Assembly (NCBI GenBank): GCA_944382845.1
Contig: CALWNN010000003.1
Coordinates: 1 to 64,000 of the forward strand
DNA: 64,000 nucleotides
Direction of reading: 5' to 3'
Origin: an uncultured Clostridia bacterium
Lineage (GTDB): Bacteria; Bacillota; Clostridia; Oscillospirales; Ruminococcaceae
Positions 35,065 to 43,971 of this stretch are shown here, in pieces. The position numbers and the translations under genes were made by a program. A model generated the notes under the pieces. That model ran no database searches and was not told the DNA's origin. It saw nothing but the letters and a program-made list of their open reading frames with translations. How positions within the stretch are numbered: position 1 is the first letter of the stretch; every line of letters begins with the position of its first letter.

Positions 35065-37362
35065 ATGCAGACTCTTATTTTTTGCAGTACAACAAACAAC
35101 ACATTGTCACCTATGTGTCAAGACAACTCCCTTCCTCTTTGCGATATGCCTCACAAGCCGTATTTTCAGATGGTGCTTGAAAAGCTTTTTGAATCGAGAA
35201 TTGAAAATGTGGCTGTGATAACTCCCGAAAGGTCGGGAAATTACCTTGAATTTGTCGAAAACGCAAAACTGCCGGCTGATGTGAAGCTTTATTCCGGAGG
35301 AAAGCATACCATGTTCGGGGTTGCGAGACGTCTTTGGGAGGGAGGAGATATGATGCTTTTAGACCTTTCATATTTTAATCTCCTTGAATTTGATAAAATG
35401 ACGACTGAATTTTATTCCGCAAGGCAAAAGCCTCACTGCATGGTATCAGCTTCGATGGTAAAGGGTTTCAAAAACCTGATTCCTGTGAAAATCAAGGAGA
35501 ATAATCTTGTGTCAGACTTTCTTCCGGGAGCTGATAACCGTAATTCTTCGACAGATTTCGCATTTACCGGGGTGTATATTTTATCACAGGAGTTTGTTTC
35601 GACGCTTTCTCCCGACACTGAGGAAGATACAGAGAAAGTTCTGAAGAAACTTGCAAAAGACGGCGGACTTGCGGCGTTCTGTCACAACTCGCCATTCATG
35701 CGCCTTTGTGAGCCTGAGGATGTAAAAAAATGTCTTGACCTTATTCTGCGAGGTGAAATGGGAGTTTCTCTTAAAGAATATGAAATATCAACAGGCTATT
35801 ATTCCATGGACAATAAGCCTTTGAGAGGAGTGACCGTTGTACCGCCCCTGTTTGTTGGAAAAAACGTGACCGTGGGAATGGGAACAGTGCTTAGCTCAGG
35901 CACTATACTTTGCAGAAACGTTTCCGTCGGAGAAAAATGTACTCTGAAAAATTCTCTTTTTATGTCCGGAGCTTCCTGCGGAAATGGCGTTTCGGCAGAC
36001 GGTTCGGCAATTGCAGAGGGTGCTGAACTTATGAACGGAGCAGAATGTGAAAAGCTTTCGATTGTCGGGGCAAGTTCGGTTATCGGAAGGGAAACCATTG
36101 TAAAAGGCAAGGCGAGAGTGTGGGACGGAAAGGTTATCTCTCCCGGACTTGTGGTTAAAGGCGATGTAAGGGAAATGCCCGACGGAGAGATACTTTTTGA
36201 CGACGATGGAAAATTCTTTGACGCAGGAGGCTTTCTGAATCCGGTTAAAGCGACTGAAATAGCCATGGCGACAGCTTTCTGCCTTGACGGAAAGGACAGC
36301 GTCTGTATTTGCGCCGGAGAAAACACGTCCGCTTGCAATGCTGTGAAAAGCGCAGTGATATCGGGATTTTCTTCTTCCGGAATAAAGGCTTGGGATATGG
36401 GGTCGTGTACCGAGGGACAGCTTTATTACGCTATGGATATTACGGATTCAGCTATCGGAATAATTGTTTCCGCCGAGTTTTCGGTTTCTCTTGGTTTTGT
36501 TTCAAAGGGCGGACTGAGGCTGACTTCATCTCTTGAGAGAAAAATAGAAAACGCTGTAAACGGAAGAAAATTCAGATGCCTTTCTCCTTTTGAATACAAA
36601 CAGCCGTCAAATGGCGAAGCTTTTAACGAACTTTATGCAAAGGAAATTGAAAATATCCTTGAGGACAGACTTTCGGGTGTGTGCGTAAGCGTCAGAACCC
36701 CCGATAAAACTGCGTCCGTTCTTGCCGACAGGATATTTTCCCCAAGAAACGACATTAACGGTGAACAGGTAATCTTTCACCCGAATCATTCACAAGGCAC
36801 ATTAAGCGCATATACAGAAAACACAGGCTATGTTTTCTGGGAAAAGCTGTGTCTTATTGTCGCAAAGGAGGATCTTGCGAAAGGACTTGACGTTGCTCTT
36901 CCCGAAACCTTTCCTATGGCTGGGGAAGAGCTTGCTCGTAAGTACGGCGGCAGGATACTGAGATATGATATCAAACCCTGTGGCAGATGTGATACTGAGG
37001 CTTTAAGACTCGCTGAGGACAAACAAGGACTGTGGGTAAGAGACCCGCTTTATCTTGCGGTGAGAATAACGGATATTTTAAGCCGCAGAGGAATTTCGCT
37101 GCGCTCTCTCGCGAAAGAAATACCTGATTTTTACTGCACAAGAAGATTTGTAGCGGTAGATTCAACTTCCGAGGAGTTGAAACAAGCCGTGGGGGGTGAT
37201 TATTACGAAAGAGCCGGAGCAAGGGCTTTTGTAAGACAGGTAAAAAACGGAGGCATAATGATCTATGCAAACGCCTATGATTCTGAGACCGCAGCGGCTT
37301 TATGCGAGGATATCGAAAGTATACTGAAAAAACAAACAGGGCGAAAAATCAATAACATATAA
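35065..37362 (+). CDS. Nucleotidyltransferase / left-handed beta-helix / phosphohexomutase fusion with degenerate active sites
   Basis: 765 residues; ATG 35065 has AAAGGAGAG upstream. Three regions resemble the sugar-nucleotide fusion enzymes in which a guanylyltransferase-like domain is joined to a phosphomannomutase-like one. Residues 1-235 are nucleotidyltransferase-like; 255-390 contain isoleucine-patch hexapeptide repeats (FVGKNVTVGMGTVLSSGTIL, SVIGRETIVKGKARV); 390-765 are phosphohexomutase-like (FDAGGFLNPVKATEIAMATA, VKGDVREMPDG before it). The catalytic signatures are missing: the GGxGTRLxP loop reads CSTTNNTLSP, the TASHNP phosphoserine loop reads VSAEFSVSLG, and no DGDxDR metal loop exists (PNHSQGT in its place). 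I infer a binding or regulatory protein rather than an enzyme. The frame is intact and well translated, so it is not a decaying gene. Confidence 0.7.
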   Translation: MQTLIFCSTTNNTLSPMCQDNSLPLCDMPHKPYFQMVLEKLFESRIENVAVITPERSGNYLEFVENAKLPADVKLYSGGKHTMFGVARRLWEGGDMMLLDLSYFNLLEFDKMTTEFYSARQKPHCMVSASMVKGFKNLIPVKIKENNLVSDFLPGADNRNSSTDFAFTGVYILSQEFVSTLSPDTEEDTEKVLKKLAKDGGLAAFCHNSPFMRLCEPEDVKKCLDLILRGEMGVSLKEYEISTGYYSMDNKPLRGVTVVPPLFVGKNVTVGMGTVLSSGTILCRNVSVGEKCTLKNSLFMSGASCGNGVSADGSAIAEGAELMNGAECEKLSIVGASSVIGRETIVKGKARVWDGKVISPGLVVKGDVREMPDGEILFDDDGKFFDAGGFLNPVKATEIAMATAFCLDGKDSVCICAGENTSACNAVKSAVISGFSSSGIKAWDMGSCTEGQLYYAMDITDSAIGIIVSAEFSVSLGFVSKGGLRLTSSLERKIENAVNGRKFRCLSPFEYKQPSNGEAFNELYAKEIENILEDRLSGVCVSVRTPDKTASVLADRIFSPRNDINGEQVIFHPNHSQGTLSAYTENTGYVFWEKLCLIVAKEDLAKGLDVALPETFPMAGEELARKYGGRILRYDIKPCGRCDTEALRLAEDKQGLWVRDPLYLAVRITDILSRRGISLRSLAKEIPDFYCTRRFVAVDSTSEELKQAVGGDYYERAGARAFVRQVKNGGIMIYANAYDSETAAALCEDIESILKKQTGRKINNI

Positions 37363-37475
37363 CCCCTGCCTAAACGGCATGTTCCGTTCGGGATTTCGGC
37401 GGAGGGTTAGTTAGGTGATCACAAGTCGTTTTTATCTTTGAAAAAACAACTATTGAAACCTTCTGAGGAGATTTA
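37363..37475. repeat. Modular hairpin repeat, degenerate copy E
   Basis: Shares with copy F the segment AACAACTATTnAAACCnTCTGAGGAG and an AACGGCATGTTCCGTT-type palindrome near the start, but the standard head and tail are lost. It occupies the gap between the fusion gene and the RNase J promoter. Confidence 0.5.
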
Positions 37476-37495
37476 AAACACAAGTCTTATTTTCA

Positions 37496-37524
37496 TTGAC
37501 AATTGCGCCGTTGAGGTGTATAAT
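37496..37524 (+). promoter_or_regulatory. Sigma-A promoter of the RNase J gene
   Basis: TTGACA (37496-37501), 17-bp spacer, TATAAT (37519-37524). The transcript would start near 37531, leaving a leader of about 150 bases if translation starts at 37680. Confidence 0.9.
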
Positions 37525-37640
37525 AAACATAAGTATTTGTGTGCGGAAAACAAAACTTTTTTGCGACAGCTGTCTTACCACGGTGTTTTTATTATAGCTG
37601 TCGCTTGTACATTATGAAACGTAAAGCCAAAAATATTATG

Positions 37641-37668
37641 AAAGGAGCCTTCGCCGATAAAAGGCGAA
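37641..37668 (+). promoter_or_regulatory. Shine-Dalgarno sequence followed by a hairpin before the RNase J start
   Basis: AAAGGAG (37641-37647) is the only good ribosome site near the gene. Between it and ATG 37680 lies TTCGCC-GATAAAA-GGCGAA (37650-37668), a perfect 6-bp hairpin. Folding it removes 19 bases and brings the effective spacing to about 13. Confidence 0.5.
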
Positions 37669-37679
37669 ATTTATTGCTG

Positions 37680-39662
37680 ATGACAAATAACAGAACAACC
37701 TCCCGAAACGCCCCGCGGAAAAACCGTTCGGACGCAGAGGGACTTACTAACTTGATTACTATTGAACAGACAAAGAAGGATATTGCTTCGGCAAGGACCA
37801 AACGGCAGACAAAGCTTACGGGAAAGCCCCCTGTAAGAAACCGTCAGACTTCATACAAATATTTAAAGACTCCAAAAGGCGATCAGCCTCAGAGCAAGTC
37901 GGCTGATAAAAATCAGAACGGCAAAGGTGAACAGACTCTTTTGCCAAGATCAAAACAGAATACCTCTCATCGAACAAGAAGAAAGCCTGAGGACGCAATG
38001 AGAAAAACTCCCGTAAGGATCATTCCTCTCGGAGGACTTAACGAGATCGGAAAGAATTTCACTCTTGTGGAGTGCGCAAACGATATTTTCGTTATCGACT
38101 GCGGACTTGCGTTTCCCGACGCCGAAATGCTTGGAGTAGATATCGTTATCCCGGATTTTACTTATGCTGAAAAAAACAAGGACAAAATAAGAGGCATCGT
38201 AATAACCCACGGTCATGAGGATCATATCGGTTCTTTGCCGTATTTCCTTAAAAAAGTGAACGTTCCTGTTTACGGGACAAGACTTACTATCGGACTTATT
38301 GAAGGAAAGCTTGCGGAGCATGGGCTTCTCGGAAGCGTAAAGCTTAATGTTGTGACTCCCAGACAGACTGTAAAATTCGGATGCATGGCGGTTGAATTTA
38401 TAAGGGTCAATCACTCGATCCCGGACGCTGTGGGGCTTGCCATACACACTCCTGCCGGAGTTATCGTTCACACAGGGGATTTCAAGGTAGACTACACTCC
38501 CATCGAGGGAGAAGTAATTGACCTTGCAAGATTTGCAGAGCTTGGCTCAAGGGGAGTTCTGGCGTTGATGGCTGATTCGACCAATGCTGAACGACCGGGC
38601 TTTACAATGAGCGAGCGCAAGGTGGGAGAAAGCTTTGAGAAGCTTTTTGTAAAGGCTGAGGGAAGAAGGATAATCATTGCTACCTTTGCGTCAAATATAC
38701 ACCGTGTTCAGCAGATAATCGACAATGCTGTAAAAACAGGCAGAAAAGTTGCGATCTCGGGACGTAGCATGGTAAATGTCATAGGCAAGGGTATTGAGCT
38801 TGGATATCTTAAATGCCCCGAAAATATTTTAATTGATATTGACCTTGTTGACAGATACCCGCCCGAAAAGATAGTGCTTATTACAACAGGAAGCCAAGGC
38901 GAGCCTATGTCCGCTCTTACACGAATGGCAATGAACGAGCACAGAAAGGTTTCTATTACTCCAAACGACTTTATCATAATTTCCGCTAACCCTATTCCGG
39001 GTAATGAAAAGTTTGTTACAAGAGTAGTAAACGAGCTTATGAAGTCTGGGGCGCAGGTTGTATATGAGGCAATGTACGACGTTCACGTTTCGGGACACGC
39101 CTGTCAGGAGGAAATGAAGCTAATGCTGAGTCTGACAAAGCCTAAGTTTTTCATTCCCGTTCACGGAGAATACAAGCATCTTGCAAAACAAAAGGAGCTT
39201 GCAAAGACAATAGGTATTCCGGAGGAAAATATAATCATCGCAGGTCTTGGAAACGTTATTGAAACAGACGGGGTTGATATGAAAATAACAGGTCAGGTTC
39301 AGGCAGGTCAGGTGTTTGTGGACGGGCTTGGAGTCGGAGATGTGGGGGCTATAGTTCTTCGCGACAGAAAGCATCTTGCACAGGACGGACTAATAATCGC
39401 AGTCGCAACTATAAACAGGCAGACGGGAGAAATACTTTCAGGTCCGGACGTGGTTTCAAGAGGCTTTGTTTATGTCCGCGAAAGCGAGGAGCTTATGGAC
39501 GAGGCCAAAAAGCTTCTTTCAAATTCACTTCAGAAATGCCTTGACAGCAATGTACATGAGTGGAATACCATAAAAACAAGAATGAAAGACGGACTTGCAG
39601 ACTATATATACGCAAAAACCAAAAGAAGTCCTATGATACTGCCTATAATCATGGAGGTTTGA
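37680..39662 (+). CDS. rnj: Ribonuclease J
   Basis: 660 residues if translation starts at ATG 37680; ATG 37614 and 37638 are in frame but lack ribosome sites. Residues 1-105 form a basic, Asn/Arg/Lys-rich extension not found in Bacillus RNase J. The enzyme core begins RIIPLGGLNEIGKNF and has the metallo-beta-lactamase metal motif ITHGHEDHIG, then VHTGDFKVD, the beta-CASP region (ADSTNAERPGFTMSE, SGRSMVNVI) and FIPVHGEYKH, followed by the C-terminal domain. RNase J degrades and matures RNA by 5'-3' exonuclease and endonuclease activity. Its strong promoter lies at 37496; gdpP follows after 35 bases. Confidence 0.92.
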   Translation: MTNNRTTSRNAPRKNRSDAEGLTNLITIEQTKKDIASARTKRQTKLTGKPPVRNRQTSYKYLKTPKGDQPQSKSADKNQNGKGEQTLLPRSKQNTSHRTRRKPEDAMRKTPVRIIPLGGLNEIGKNFTLVECANDIFVIDCGLAFPDAEMLGVDIVIPDFTYAEKNKDKIRGIVITHGHEDHIGSLPYFLKKVNVPVYGTRLTIGLIEGKLAEHGLLGSVKLNVVTPRQTVKFGCMAVEFIRVNHSIPDAVGLAIHTPAGVIVHTGDFKVDYTPIEGEVIDLARFAELGSRGVLALMADSTNAERPGFTMSERKVGESFEKLFVKAEGRRIIIATFASNIHRVQQIIDNAVKTGRKVAISGRSMVNVIGKGIELGYLKCPENILIDIDLVDRYPPEKIVLITTGSQGEPMSALTRMAMNEHRKVSITPNDFIIISANPIPGNEKFVTRVVNELMKSGAQVVYEAMYDVHVSGHACQEEMKLMLSLTKPKFFIPVHGEYKHLAKQKELAKTIGIPEENIIIAGLGNVIETDGVDMKITGQVQAGQVFVDGLGVGDVGAIVLRDRKHLAQDGLIIAVATINRQTGEILSGPDVVSRGFVYVRESEELMDEAKKLLSNSLQKCLDSNVHEWNTIKTRMKDGLADYIYAKTKRSPMILPIIMEV

Positions 39663-39697
39663 GGAGTATACAAAGGTAAAAAAGAGGAAGAAAATTC

Positions 39698-41689
39698 ATG
39701 AAAGGAAAAAGATCGGTTTTATATTATATCAACTGTGCGGTTATATGCGCATTGCTTATAGGTTCGGCATGGTATATCTACAGACAGCCGGACAGCGGAG
39801 CGTTTGCAAGGATTCTGCTTGCGGTTTCGGGACTTGCGGTCATATCACTTGCGGCAGCGCTTATAGTAAGAGAAAGAAACTATGTGAAAAACGTTTCTGC
39901 TTTTGCCAAGGGAATTACAGCCGCCCAACGTGAATCACTTTATAATTTTCCCTCACCCGCAATTATAATCGACGGAGAAAAAAATATAATATGGTCAAAC
40001 CTTGCATTTGACAGGGACGTTTTGCCGGATGGAATATCTTTTGGGAAACCTGTAACCGACTTTTTTGAATACGATGAAAAATCAGTGCTTTCCGACGAAG
40101 GAAGCGTTATAACCTTAAACGGGCGGTTTTACAAAGTAAAAGGCATGAGAGCCGATACTCAGGGGGAAATGTTCACCGTAGTTTACCTTAGCGACGAAAC
40201 CGCTTTTGAACAGCTTAAATATGAATACAAACAGTCAAGACCTACGGTCATGCTTGTTGTGATTGACAACTATGACGAGCTTCTGCAAAACGCAAAGGAA
40301 AGCGAGAAGTCCCATACTGTTGTTGAGATCGAAAAGCTTGTTGAGAACTTTATTGAGTCAACAACGGGAGTGGCGAAGAAAATTTCTTCCGACAGATTTA
40401 TGATGATAGTTGAGGAAAGACATCTTGTCCAGATGATAAAAAACAGATTCCCTATTCTTGACAAGGCAAGAGAGATAAAAGTGGGTGAAAGACGCTGTGT
40501 GACCCTGTCAATAGGCGTTGGTCATCTTGCTGAAAATATTGCTCAGAGCGAAGTTTATGCAAGACAAGCCCTTGATATGTGCTTGGGACGCGGAGGAGAT
40601 CAGGCGGCTGTTAAAACAGACAGCGGATTTGAGTTTTTCGGCGGCGTTTCAAACGGCATGGAAAAGCGCACTAAGGTCAAGTCAAGAATTATTGCCACAG
40701 CTCTGCTTGAACTGGTCAAGGAAAGCGATACCGTATTTATTATGGGCCATAAAATGGGCGATATGGACAGCGTCGGCGCCGCAACGGGACTCTGCGCTGC
40801 AATGAGAAGTATCGGAAACGAAGCTTATGTTGTGGTGGACCCCGATAAAAACCTTGCAAAGCCAATCATAAACTACATAAAACAGTACGAAAAGCAGGAA
40901 TTTTATATAAGCCCGTCGCAGGCTATAATGCGCCTTGACGAACAGTCTGTCGTAATTATCGTCGATACTCATAATCCCGATTTTGTAGACAGCCCGGAGC
41001 TTTATCATTCCGCTGAAAAGATCGTTGTAATGGATCACCACAGAAAAATGGTAAAGCATATTGACGACGCAGTTATTTTCTTTCATGAGCCTCAGGCTTC
41101 ATCTGTCTGCGAAATGATAACAGAGCTTATACAGTATTTCGGAGATAAGGCAAAGCTTACTCCTCCTCAGGCTGAAGCGGTGCTTGCGGGAATCATGCTT
41201 GACACCAAAAACTTTGTTATGAGAACAGGCGTAAGAACCTTTGAAGCCGCTGCGTATTTAAGACGGATTGGAGCGGACACCGTTTCAGTCAAAAAGCTGT
41301 TTTCAAATTCTATCGACACCTATCAGCAGAAATCGATGCTTATAACTAATGCCGAGGTTTATGAGGGATGCGCTGTGGCAACGGCAAGGGCTTCTTCTCC
41401 GTCAATGAAAGTGGCTGCGGCGCAGGCGGCGGACGAGCTTCTTGGAATAAACGGAGTTGACGCTTCCTTTGTAATGTACGAGGACGGAGGAATAGTTTAC
41501 GTTTCCGCAAGAAGTATGGGAGCTTTTAACGTTCAGATAATCATGGAGGCTTTAGGCGGAGGCGGTCACCAGACTATGGCAGGGGCTCAGCTTAAATCAA
41601 CCCTCACAAATGTAAAGGCGATGGTTTTCCAGGCGATAGACGACTATCTTGACACGCTTGAGGAAAGCGAAAAAAACAAGAAAAAGTAA
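39698..41689 (+). CDS. gdpP: GdpP-type cyclic-di-AMP phosphodiesterase
   Basis: 663 residues from ATG 39698 (GAGGAAG upstream). Two membrane helices (about 8-28 and 34-55), a PAS-like region (about 75-150), a degenerate GGDEF domain (about 175-300) and DHH/DHHA1 domains: MGHKMGDMDSVGAATGL, VDTHNPDFVD, VMDHHRKM and ALGGGGHQTMAGAQL near the end. GdpP degrades c-di-AMP to pApA and controls osmotic and wall homeostasis. The gene order gdpP-rplI-dnaB is conserved in Firmicutes, here with repeats F and G inserted between the genes. Confidence 0.93.
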   Translation: MKGKRSVLYYINCAVICALLIGSAWYIYRQPDSGAFARILLAVSGLAVISLAAALIVRERNYVKNVSAFAKGITAAQRESLYNFPSPAIIIDGEKNIIWSNLAFDRDVLPDGISFGKPVTDFFEYDEKSVLSDEGSVITLNGRFYKVKGMRADTQGEMFTVVYLSDETAFEQLKYEYKQSRPTVMLVVIDNYDELLQNAKESEKSHTVVEIEKLVENFIESTTGVAKKISSDRFMMIVEERHLVQMIKNRFPILDKAREIKVGERRCVTLSIGVGHLAENIAQSEVYARQALDMCLGRGGDQAAVKTDSGFEFFGGVSNGMEKRTKVKSRIIATALLELVKESDTVFIMGHKMGDMDSVGAATGLCAAMRSIGNEAYVVVDPDKNLAKPIINYIKQYEKQEFYISPSQAIMRLDEQSVVIIVDTHNPDFVDSPELYHSAEKIVVMDHHRKMVKHIDDAVIFFHEPQASSVCEMITELIQYFGDKAKLTPPQAEAVLAGIMLDTKNFVMRTGVRTFEAAAYLRRIGADTVSVKKLFSNSIDTYQQKSMLITNAEVYEGCAVATARASSPSMKVAAAQAADELLGINGVDASFVMYEDGGIVYVSARSMGAFNVQIIMEALGGGGHQTMAGAQLKSTLTNVKAMVFQAIDDYLDTLEESEKNKKK

Positions 41690-41815
41690 CCGTTGTGAAG
41701 ATAAGACTCTGAGGCGACGGGTCCTGTTCAGAATTTTATAGGGGACTCAGGAACAACTATTCAAACCCTCTGAGGAGCAAACTGCGACCGGCCGCAATTG
41801 TCGCAACAAATTTTA
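41690..41815. repeat. Modular hairpin repeat, copy F (diverged)
   Basis: Starts at the gdpP stop. It keeps TCTGAGG..CCTCTGAGGAGC and GCGACCGGCCGCAATTGTCGC blocks; the head is degenerate and the tail ends in AAATTTTAAG. It fills the gap to rplI. Confidence 0.6.
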
Positions 41816-41850
41816 AGCAGAAAAATCATATAATGAAAGGAAAGATAATA

Positions 41851-42297
41851 ATGAAAGTAATTCTTTTAAAAGATGTAAAAGGTTCAGGAAAAGCGGGAGA
41901 GATTCTTAACGTTTCAGACGGCTATGCAAGAAACTTCCTTATCGCAAAGGGAATGGCAGTTGAAGCTACGGCTAAGAACTTAAACGACCTTCAGGGCAAA
42001 AAGGACGCCGCCGCTTATAAGCTTGAAGTTGAAAAGGCAGACAATGAAAAGATAGCCGAACTGCTTGATGGCAAGGAAGTCGTTATCAAATCAAAGGCAG
42101 GTCAGGGCGGAAAGCTTTTCGGCTCGATCACATCTGCCGTTATTGCAGAGAAGATAAAGGAAACCTACGGGGTTATGGTTGACAAGAAAAAAATAAACCT
42201 GAGAACTGAGATCAAGGCTTTCGGTGACTTCAACGCTGAAATAAGAATGACTCAGGGAGTGTCCTGCTCTATAAAGATCAAGGTTGTAGAGGAATAA
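41851..42297 (+). CDS. rplI: 50S ribosomal protein L9
   Basis: 148 residues from ATG 41851 (AAAGGAAAG 10 bases upstream; an in-frame ATG at 41833 lies before that site). N-terminal domain with the L9 signature [20 protein letters not shown] and [13 protein letters not shown], a long connecting helix (about 45-75), and a C-terminal domain starting [15 protein letters not shown]. It binds 23S rRNA at the base of the L1 stalk. It is flanked on both sides by hairpin repeats. Confidence 0.96.
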   Translation: MKVILLKDVKGSGKAGEILNVSDGYARNFLIAKGMAVEATAKNLNDLQGKKDAAAYKLEVEKADNEKIAELLDGKEVVIKSKAGQGGKLFGSITSAVIAEKIKETYGVMVDKKKINLRTEIKAFGDFNAEIRMTQGVSCSIKIKVVEE

Positions 42298-42532
42298 CCA
42301 TGTCGCCAGATGTCCCCCTGCTGATTATTCGGCAGGTCTGCCTCCTGTAGGAGGCGGGTTATATGCAGTCTTTCGGTTGGGGAGATGCCCCCTCTGAGGA
42401 GCAAACTGCGACAAACTGCAATCGTCGCCGGCGTGATTAAGCCTGTCTGCTGATAAGCAGACATCTCTGCTAACAAGCAGACATCTCTGCTGACAAGCAA
42501 ATATCCTTATCACGCTTTGCTGCGATTTGAAT
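42298..42532. repeat. Modular hairpin repeat, copy G, with three 20-bp tandem units
   Basis: Head ACCATGTCGCCAGATGTCCC directly at the rplI stop, CTGATTATTCGGCAG, GCCTCCTGTAGGAGGC, GAGGAGCAAACTGCGAC, GCAATCGTCGCCGGCGTGATT, then three tandem units (42447-42466, 42467-42486, 42487-42506) of the form CTGCTGATAAGCAGACATCT, and the tail CGCTTTGCTGCGATTTGA. Each unit is itself a hairpin (CTGCT..AGCAG). Confidence 0.85.
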
Positions 42533-42577
42533 GGATCTTAAAATTTTAACAATTATCAAACGAAAGGAGTAAGGACT

Positions 42578-43936
42578 GTGGATCAGATCACAGCCGATGA
42601 ATTTTCCGGTAGAGAGCTTCCTTTCAGCCTTGAGGCAGAACAGACGGTTCTTGGCGGAATACTTCTTGAACCTTCGGTTCTCCCGGTGGTTCTGGAACAT
42701 TTAAAGCCGGAGTGCTTTTACAAGGAACAGCACAGAGAGCTTTTTGCAATTTTTATGCGGATGTTTTCAAACGGTCAGACCGCAGACCTTATTACTGTTC
42801 TGAATGAAGCGGTAAAGCTTTCTGTTTTTGAAACCTCCGCCATGGCAAAGACATACCTTAAGGGCCTTATGGAAAGTATTCCTTCGGTAGCAAACATTGA
42901 AAGCTATTGCAAAATAGTTGAAGACAAGTATTATACAAGGTCTCTTATGAATGCCGCAAATGAAATACTTGAAGCCTGTTCTCAGGGACTTTCCGACGCT
43001 TCGACTCTTCTTGACAGCGCAGAACAGAAAATCTTTGATATAAGACAGGGCAGGGCTTCAAACGGTATGACAAGGATAGATTCTATTCTTGTTGAAACAA
43101 TGGAACGCCTTGGTAAAATAAGCGGTGAGGACTCGGAAAAGTATGTAGGCGCAAAGACGGGATTTTTGGATCTTGACAACGTTACTACAGGACTTAATAA
43201 TTCAGACCTGATTATTTTAGGCGCAAGACCGGGTATGGGTAAGTCTGCATTCGCACTTAATATCGCTGCAAACACCTGTAAACGAAACAAAAAAGCTGTG
43301 GCTATTTTTTCTCTTGAAATGGGAAGAGAACAGCTTGTTTCAAGAATGCTCTCCGCAGAAAGCTTTGTAAACAGCCACTCTTTAAGGTCCGGACAGATAG
43401 ACCCGGGAGATTGGGAAAAGCTTGCAAGAGGAGCCGATGTTTTAAGCTCCTTGCCAATATATATTGACGATACGGCGGGGATTACTGTTCCTCAGATGAA
43501 GGCGAAGCTCAGAAGAATGAAAAACCTGGGGCTTGTTATAATCGACTATTTGCAACTTATGGAAAGCCCTAACAAGCACGCAAGCCGTGTTACCGAAATT
43601 TCGGAAATAACAAGACAGCTCAAGCTTATGGCAAAGGAGCTTAACGTGCCTGTTATCACCCTTTCACAGCTTACAAGAACTGCCGAAAAGCGTGACGACA
43701 AGCGACCTATGCTTTCAGACCTGAGAGAATCGGGTTCTATCGAGCAGGACGCAGATATAATTATTTTTATTTACCGTGACGATTATTATTCAAAAGAGAC
43801 TGACAATAACCCGAATACAGTGGCTGAATGTATCGTTGCTAAAAACCGACACGGCGAAACAAGGACTGTAAAGCTATCATGGATAGGCGAGTATACTTTG
43901 TTTACGAATATTGATAATTCAGGCAGAGGAGAATAA
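42578..43936 (+). CDS. dnaB: Replicative DNA helicase
   Basis: 452 residues from GTG 42578 (AAAGGAGTAAG upstream). N-terminal DnaB domain (PFSLEAEQTVLGGILLEP), then a RecA-type ATPase: Walker A GARPGMGKSAFAL (about 208-220), AIFSLEMG, Walker B LVIIDYLQLM, and SDLRESGSIEQDADII, GxTR-type finger near HGETRTVKLSW. It is the hexameric helicase that unwinds DNA at the fork (called DnaC in Bacillus). It follows rplI in the classical order. Confidence 0.95.
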   Translation: MDQITADEFSGRELPFSLEAEQTVLGGILLEPSVLPVVLEHLKPECFYKEQHRELFAIFMRMFSNGQTADLITVLNEAVKLSVFETSAMAKTYLKGLMESIPSVANIESYCKIVEDKYYTRSLMNAANEILEACSQGLSDASTLLDSAEQKIFDIRQGRASNGMTRIDSILVETMERLGKISGEDSEKYVGAKTGFLDLDNVTTGLNNSDLIILGARPGMGKSAFALNIAANTCKRNKKAVAIFSLEMGREQLVSRMLSAESFVNSHSLRSGQIDPGDWEKLARGADVLSSLPIYIDDTAGITVPQMKAKLRRMKNLGLVIIDYLQLMESPNKHASRVTEISEITRQLKLMAKELNVPVITLSQLTRTAEKRDDKRPMLSDLRESGSIEQDADIIIFIYRDDYYSKETDNNPNTVAECIVAKNRHGETRTVKLSWIGEYTLFTNIDNSGRGE

Positions 43937-43971
43937 CCAACTTTACGAACATTAAGAAAGGACATGAAAAA

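Noticed and set aside
42447..42506. Short tandem repeat that could be taken for a mini-CRISPR
   Set aside because: The 20-base units are directly adjacent with no unique spacers and no cas genes are nearby.
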